This document shows, one piece after another, positions 60,760-64,000 of a DNA stretch of 64,000 nt; the first letter of the stretch is position 1, and each line of letters begins with the position of its first letter. Both the position numbers and the translations under genes were made by a program. This DNA comes from Datnioides undecimradiatus (Eukaryota; Chordata; Actinopteri; Lobotiformes; Datnioididae). Below the pieces are notes generated by a model, which searched no databases, was not told the origin of the DNA, and saw only the letters and a program-made list of their open reading frames with translations. The DNA is taken from NCBI GenBank assembly GCA_008933995.1, contig WARS01003734.1, forward strand, positions 1,758,599 to 1,822,598, in the 5' to 3' direction.

Positions 60760-61010
60760 AGGAGATCAGATTGCTCCTTTTGTGAAGTATCTGCACTGAC
60801 TTTCAGTGTGAGTTTCAGGATAGATTTCAAGATCATAGCACTTGTTTATAAATCTATTTGTGGTCCCGGATGATCAGTGATAGCTGCCAACCCCCCCCCC
60901 TCCTGTGGTTGCTCAGATCCACGAACTCCCTGCTGCTCCATGGACCAAAAACTCTGCCAAAGACCCACAGAGAAGCTATTTCCTGCAATGTTTTGGACCC
61001 AGACTCAAGA
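60760..61010 (+). mobile_element. Decayed L2-like LINE 3' fragment
   Basis: The plus-strand frame over about 60763-60870 gives RSDCSFCEVSALTFSVSFRI then DFKIIALVYKSICG. This fits the end of fish L2-type reverse transcriptases (pattern W-P-V-x-FRI-x-FKI-x-x-LVYK). The frame is interrupted soon after, and a poly(C) run is at 60891-60900. Ends are unclear; no target duplication was identified. Confidence 0.5.
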
Positions 61011-62600
61011 AAACATCAACAGAAAACATCATCCTAATTATTTACTACCACATATTACCACTACATACCAACAGCTGTATATAAACGTGACAAACCTGAC
61101 CAAACTGCTGAGTAATGGTCTCCCTGCTGTGAAGCACTGCAGAAAAACTGCCTCTGCCACCTCATTTGTGTTCAGGCCAACATCGACTTGTAAAACATCG
61201 GCACCTAATTAATCATGTGAAATGCTAAATCAATATGTCAGCCAACTAAAAAATACTTAATGAACAAATGCTCCCATCTCAAGCCATGCCTGAGCAATCT
61301 TTCAGAGCTCCAAAGGGGATAAAACAGCAGCTGATCATGTTTATATATTTATTTCAGGAGTGATTTGCGCAGTAGAACATGTAGGAGCTCATGTCTTCTG
61401 TTAGATTTGTTTGTACTTGCTGCAATATTTATAAAATAAAACATATTTTAACTATGATAATTGATTAATTGCCAAGATATTTGGAAGAAAGAGTTATGTT
61501 AGCCTTAAAAGAAAGTCAAAGAGCTTTGGTTAGTCCAATCAGATTCAAACTTTTATGATCAAATAGCTGTAAAACTACTCATATCTCCACTAAACTATCA
61601 AGCGTCTATGGCGAAACTGCAAAAAGGACCTGCAAACAGCTGATACGGCATACTATCATTTGCCAAATTGCAAAAATGTAAACAAATACACAGTACGTAC
61701 ACGCTACCATTAACATGGTAGGCATAACATCTGCTTAGCATCATGTTGGCGTTGCAGCCTTGTCAAGAAAAGCTGATAAATCCACCAAAAACCTGATGGC
61801 TATCTTTAAGTGTCGGCAAAGGTTTGCAAAAACTGATTCCTTAGATATGGAAAAATCATCTTTAGTTATGCTGCTAGCACACAAAAACAAAACAAACTAC
61901 TACCTTCATGGAAGCAATAATCGTGACCAATCGACATTCATTTATTTGCCAATTTTATGATCTGCTGCGACATCTCTGTCTGAAAACACCAAAGTAACAC
62001 TGACTTTATCAGTTTGAGTTCGTTCAAAACATAAAAACAGGACAGAGGAAATTAAATCAGGGCTTTGATTTATGAGCTCTGACTGCACATCTCACTCGGT
62101 TATGAGGTGGAGGATGGGCTGCACGATGGGACCTGCCATCTCTTTCTGCTCACACATTCAAATACAAACCCCATCCGGAAGAAGAGCTTCACTCCTTGGC
62201 CTTTCCTTTCTCATTCAAAATGAATTGTTAGGCAGCCTTTGTGGCTCCGGTACAGTATTAGACATAAGTAAGGGTCACTGATTCAGCACAATTGGAATTT
62301 GAGTTGTGCCAGTCTGGCAGGTTGTTTAATTACCTGAGCTGTTGACCTGCTGGGCCAGTGGAGCCTGTGCTGTGCTTCGGTTAAAAGAAACAGCCTCGTA
62401 AACACAGTGGGATTTTTGTCATACTTAACTGGAGAAGGAAGATTTTGCAAGAGCTGAAAGGATTTATTTATTAATTGCGTACTAAATTGATGGAAAATAT
62501 GAACTACTTTGACGATTGAGAGCAAAAACACAAAGTTAAATGTTTCAGGTTTTTAAAGAAGCCAAGGTGCACATGTAAAACTTTTTGTATTTACAAAAAT
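61011..62600. other. Non-coding DNA, nothing recognised
   Basis: AT-rich, with some low-AT stretches (about 62070-62350) that look less degraded than their surroundings. No gene, RNA or classified repeat can be supported. Confidence 0.35.
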
Positions 62601-62639
62601 GTATTTAAAATATTATCATAACTATGTGAATATTATATG

Positions 62640-63490
62640 AACACTAGAGGCAGCAGTGTGGCTCTATGATCTCCTTGTTCTTCTACAACTACACATTGCT
62701 CCGTGTCACTGATCATGAAGATGACTGAACTCTATAGACTATAAAGGCTACAATACAAAAGTATAGATTTCAGTATATATATTGTATAGTTTATAGAACA
62801 TTATAGGTACACTACATGCACCAGCGTGTCTCTATGATTCCCTCATTCTTCTATGGCTACATAGTACTACTTGTCACTTTGATTATAAAGGTGAATCTAC
62901 AGTACATTAACTACAATATAGCAAAACGTGTAGTATAAATAGTACAGGATATAGTTTAGAGAATATAAGAATATTAGAGGCAGCAGTATCGCTCTATGAT
63001 CCTCTGGCTTGTCTATGACTACATGTTGCCACTTGTCACCTTTAGCATCAGTGTATAGGCTACAATATAGTTTGAAAATATGTATTTATGGTATATTGTT
63101 TAGCAATATTACAGGAGTAATACAGGCAGCTGTGTGTCTCTATGATCCTCTGGCTTGTCTTTGACTACATGTTACTGCTGTTCACTTTGATCATGAAGGA
63201 GACTATTCTAAAGGGTATGTAGGTTACAACAAGGTATAGGTTTGAGTATTTATGGTATGTAGTTAAGAGACTATTATAGGAATACTACAGGCAGCAGTGT
63301 GTCTCTATGATCCTCAACCTCTTCTGCATCTATACATTGCTCCTTGTCACTTTGAACATGGAAGTGTATCTACTTAATAAAGAATATATAATAAGCCACA
63401 ATGTAGAATAGAATAAAGCATTTATAGTATATTCTTTAGGGAATATTATAGGAATACTACAGGCAGCAGTGTGTCTCTATGATCTATCAT
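62640..63490. repeat. Satellite-like array of a ~165-bp unit, five to six copies
   Basis: The anchor 'gcagcagtgtgtctctatgat' (with variants) recurs at about 62650, 62818, 62981, 63126, 63291 and 63463, spaced 168, 163, 145, 165 and 172 bp. Each is followed by 'tacatnntnctncttgtcac' and a 'ggctacaatata'-type block, so the whole unit repeats, not only the anchor. The copies are diverged, AT-rich and head to tail. Confidence 0.85.
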
Positions 63491-64000
63491 CCTTTATATC
63501 CTTTATGTATATTAACAAGAGAATATTGTAGAACTGAGATTAATTCGATTTAGTGCAATTACAAAGCTGCATGCAATTTCAGCACCACAGATAGCATCAT
63601 GGATTTACCAATACACAGCTCGGTTAGGATATTGATATTTCAGAGCCGTTGTCGGTGTCATAGATCAATCGGATATGTGAGACAGACAAGACTGACATAT
63701 TCAAATAAAAGCCCCTCTGCCCCTGCAATCTCTGTGGTGTTTGGTGATGGAAAGGGCGCACGGCGACTAACAAGCAGGATGCATTTTGGTGATGTTGCTG
63801 GGGGATGGCATCCCATCCCTCAAATCGCCTACTGGTGCCAGTGAAAATGTTCCCGCTGAGATAACAAAACCAGAGAGATTATTTCTGCCCCATGAGCAGC
63901 TCTCTCCTCCAAAATGTTTGTAGAGCTAAAACTCGTCACAGACACAGCTGTGGCCTTCACAATGTGTGTGTGTGGACGAGTCTCCCTGTGCGGCGGCCTG

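Overview
The window reads as a teleost nuclear genome, probably a spiny-rayed (percomorph) fish. The genes are vertebrate and carry many GT-AG introns. Intergenic DNA is AT-rich and full of (CA)n/(TG)n microsatellites. Several interspersed repeats are ones I recognise from percomorph genomes, such as the 'gcttagcataaagactgga', 'cgccatcttggttttttgg', 'ggatcgccccctg' and 'gctaacatgctgatg' families. No bacterial, plasmid or phage feature is visible.

Four protein-coding genes can be assembled exon by exon, each with an unbroken frame. (1) 773-10116 (+): U2AF2, the large subunit of the U2 snRNP auxiliary factor, 11 coding exons, 466 aa. (2) 13948-32883 (+): a gene like MPRIP, the myosin phosphatase Rho-interacting protein, with two PH domains and a long coiled coil, 22 coding exons, 1561 aa. 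(3) 35747-39597 (+): a short RAI1/TCF20-family chromatin protein, 4 coding exons, 722 aa, with an acidic cluster of SUMO-interaction-like motifs, a basic middle and a C-terminal extended PHD finger. It probably has a 5' UTR exon near 34.5-34.9 kb and a 3' UTR exon from 40863. (4) 50379-55936 (-): an SBK1-like SH3-domain-binding kinase, 3 coding exons, 400 aa, with all catalytic motifs intact.

Between the genes lie AT-rich spacers and repeats. About 43-49 kb holds only interspersed repeats. About 56-64 kb is probably upstream non-coding DNA of the kinase gene; it holds interspersed repeats, a LINE remnant and a satellite-like array of a ~165 bp unit. The genes do not form an operon or pathway. 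Their linkage is still informative: in mammals (from memory) MPRIP lies near RAI1, and TRIOBP near TCF20, while U2AF2 lies near SBK2/SBK3. Finding U2AF2, an MPRIP-like gene, a RAI1/TCF20-like gene and an SBK gene together suggests an additional whole-genome-duplication copy of that pair.

The most interesting local structures are: a LINE insertion with a 5' inversion and a 14-bp target-site duplication in an MPRIP-like intron; an MPRIP-like exon squeezed between a (TG)n tract at its acceptor and a complementary (CA)n tract after its donor; an inverted-repeat DNA element in the presumed 3' UTR of the PHD gene; and the multi-SIM plus extended-PHD architecture of that gene.
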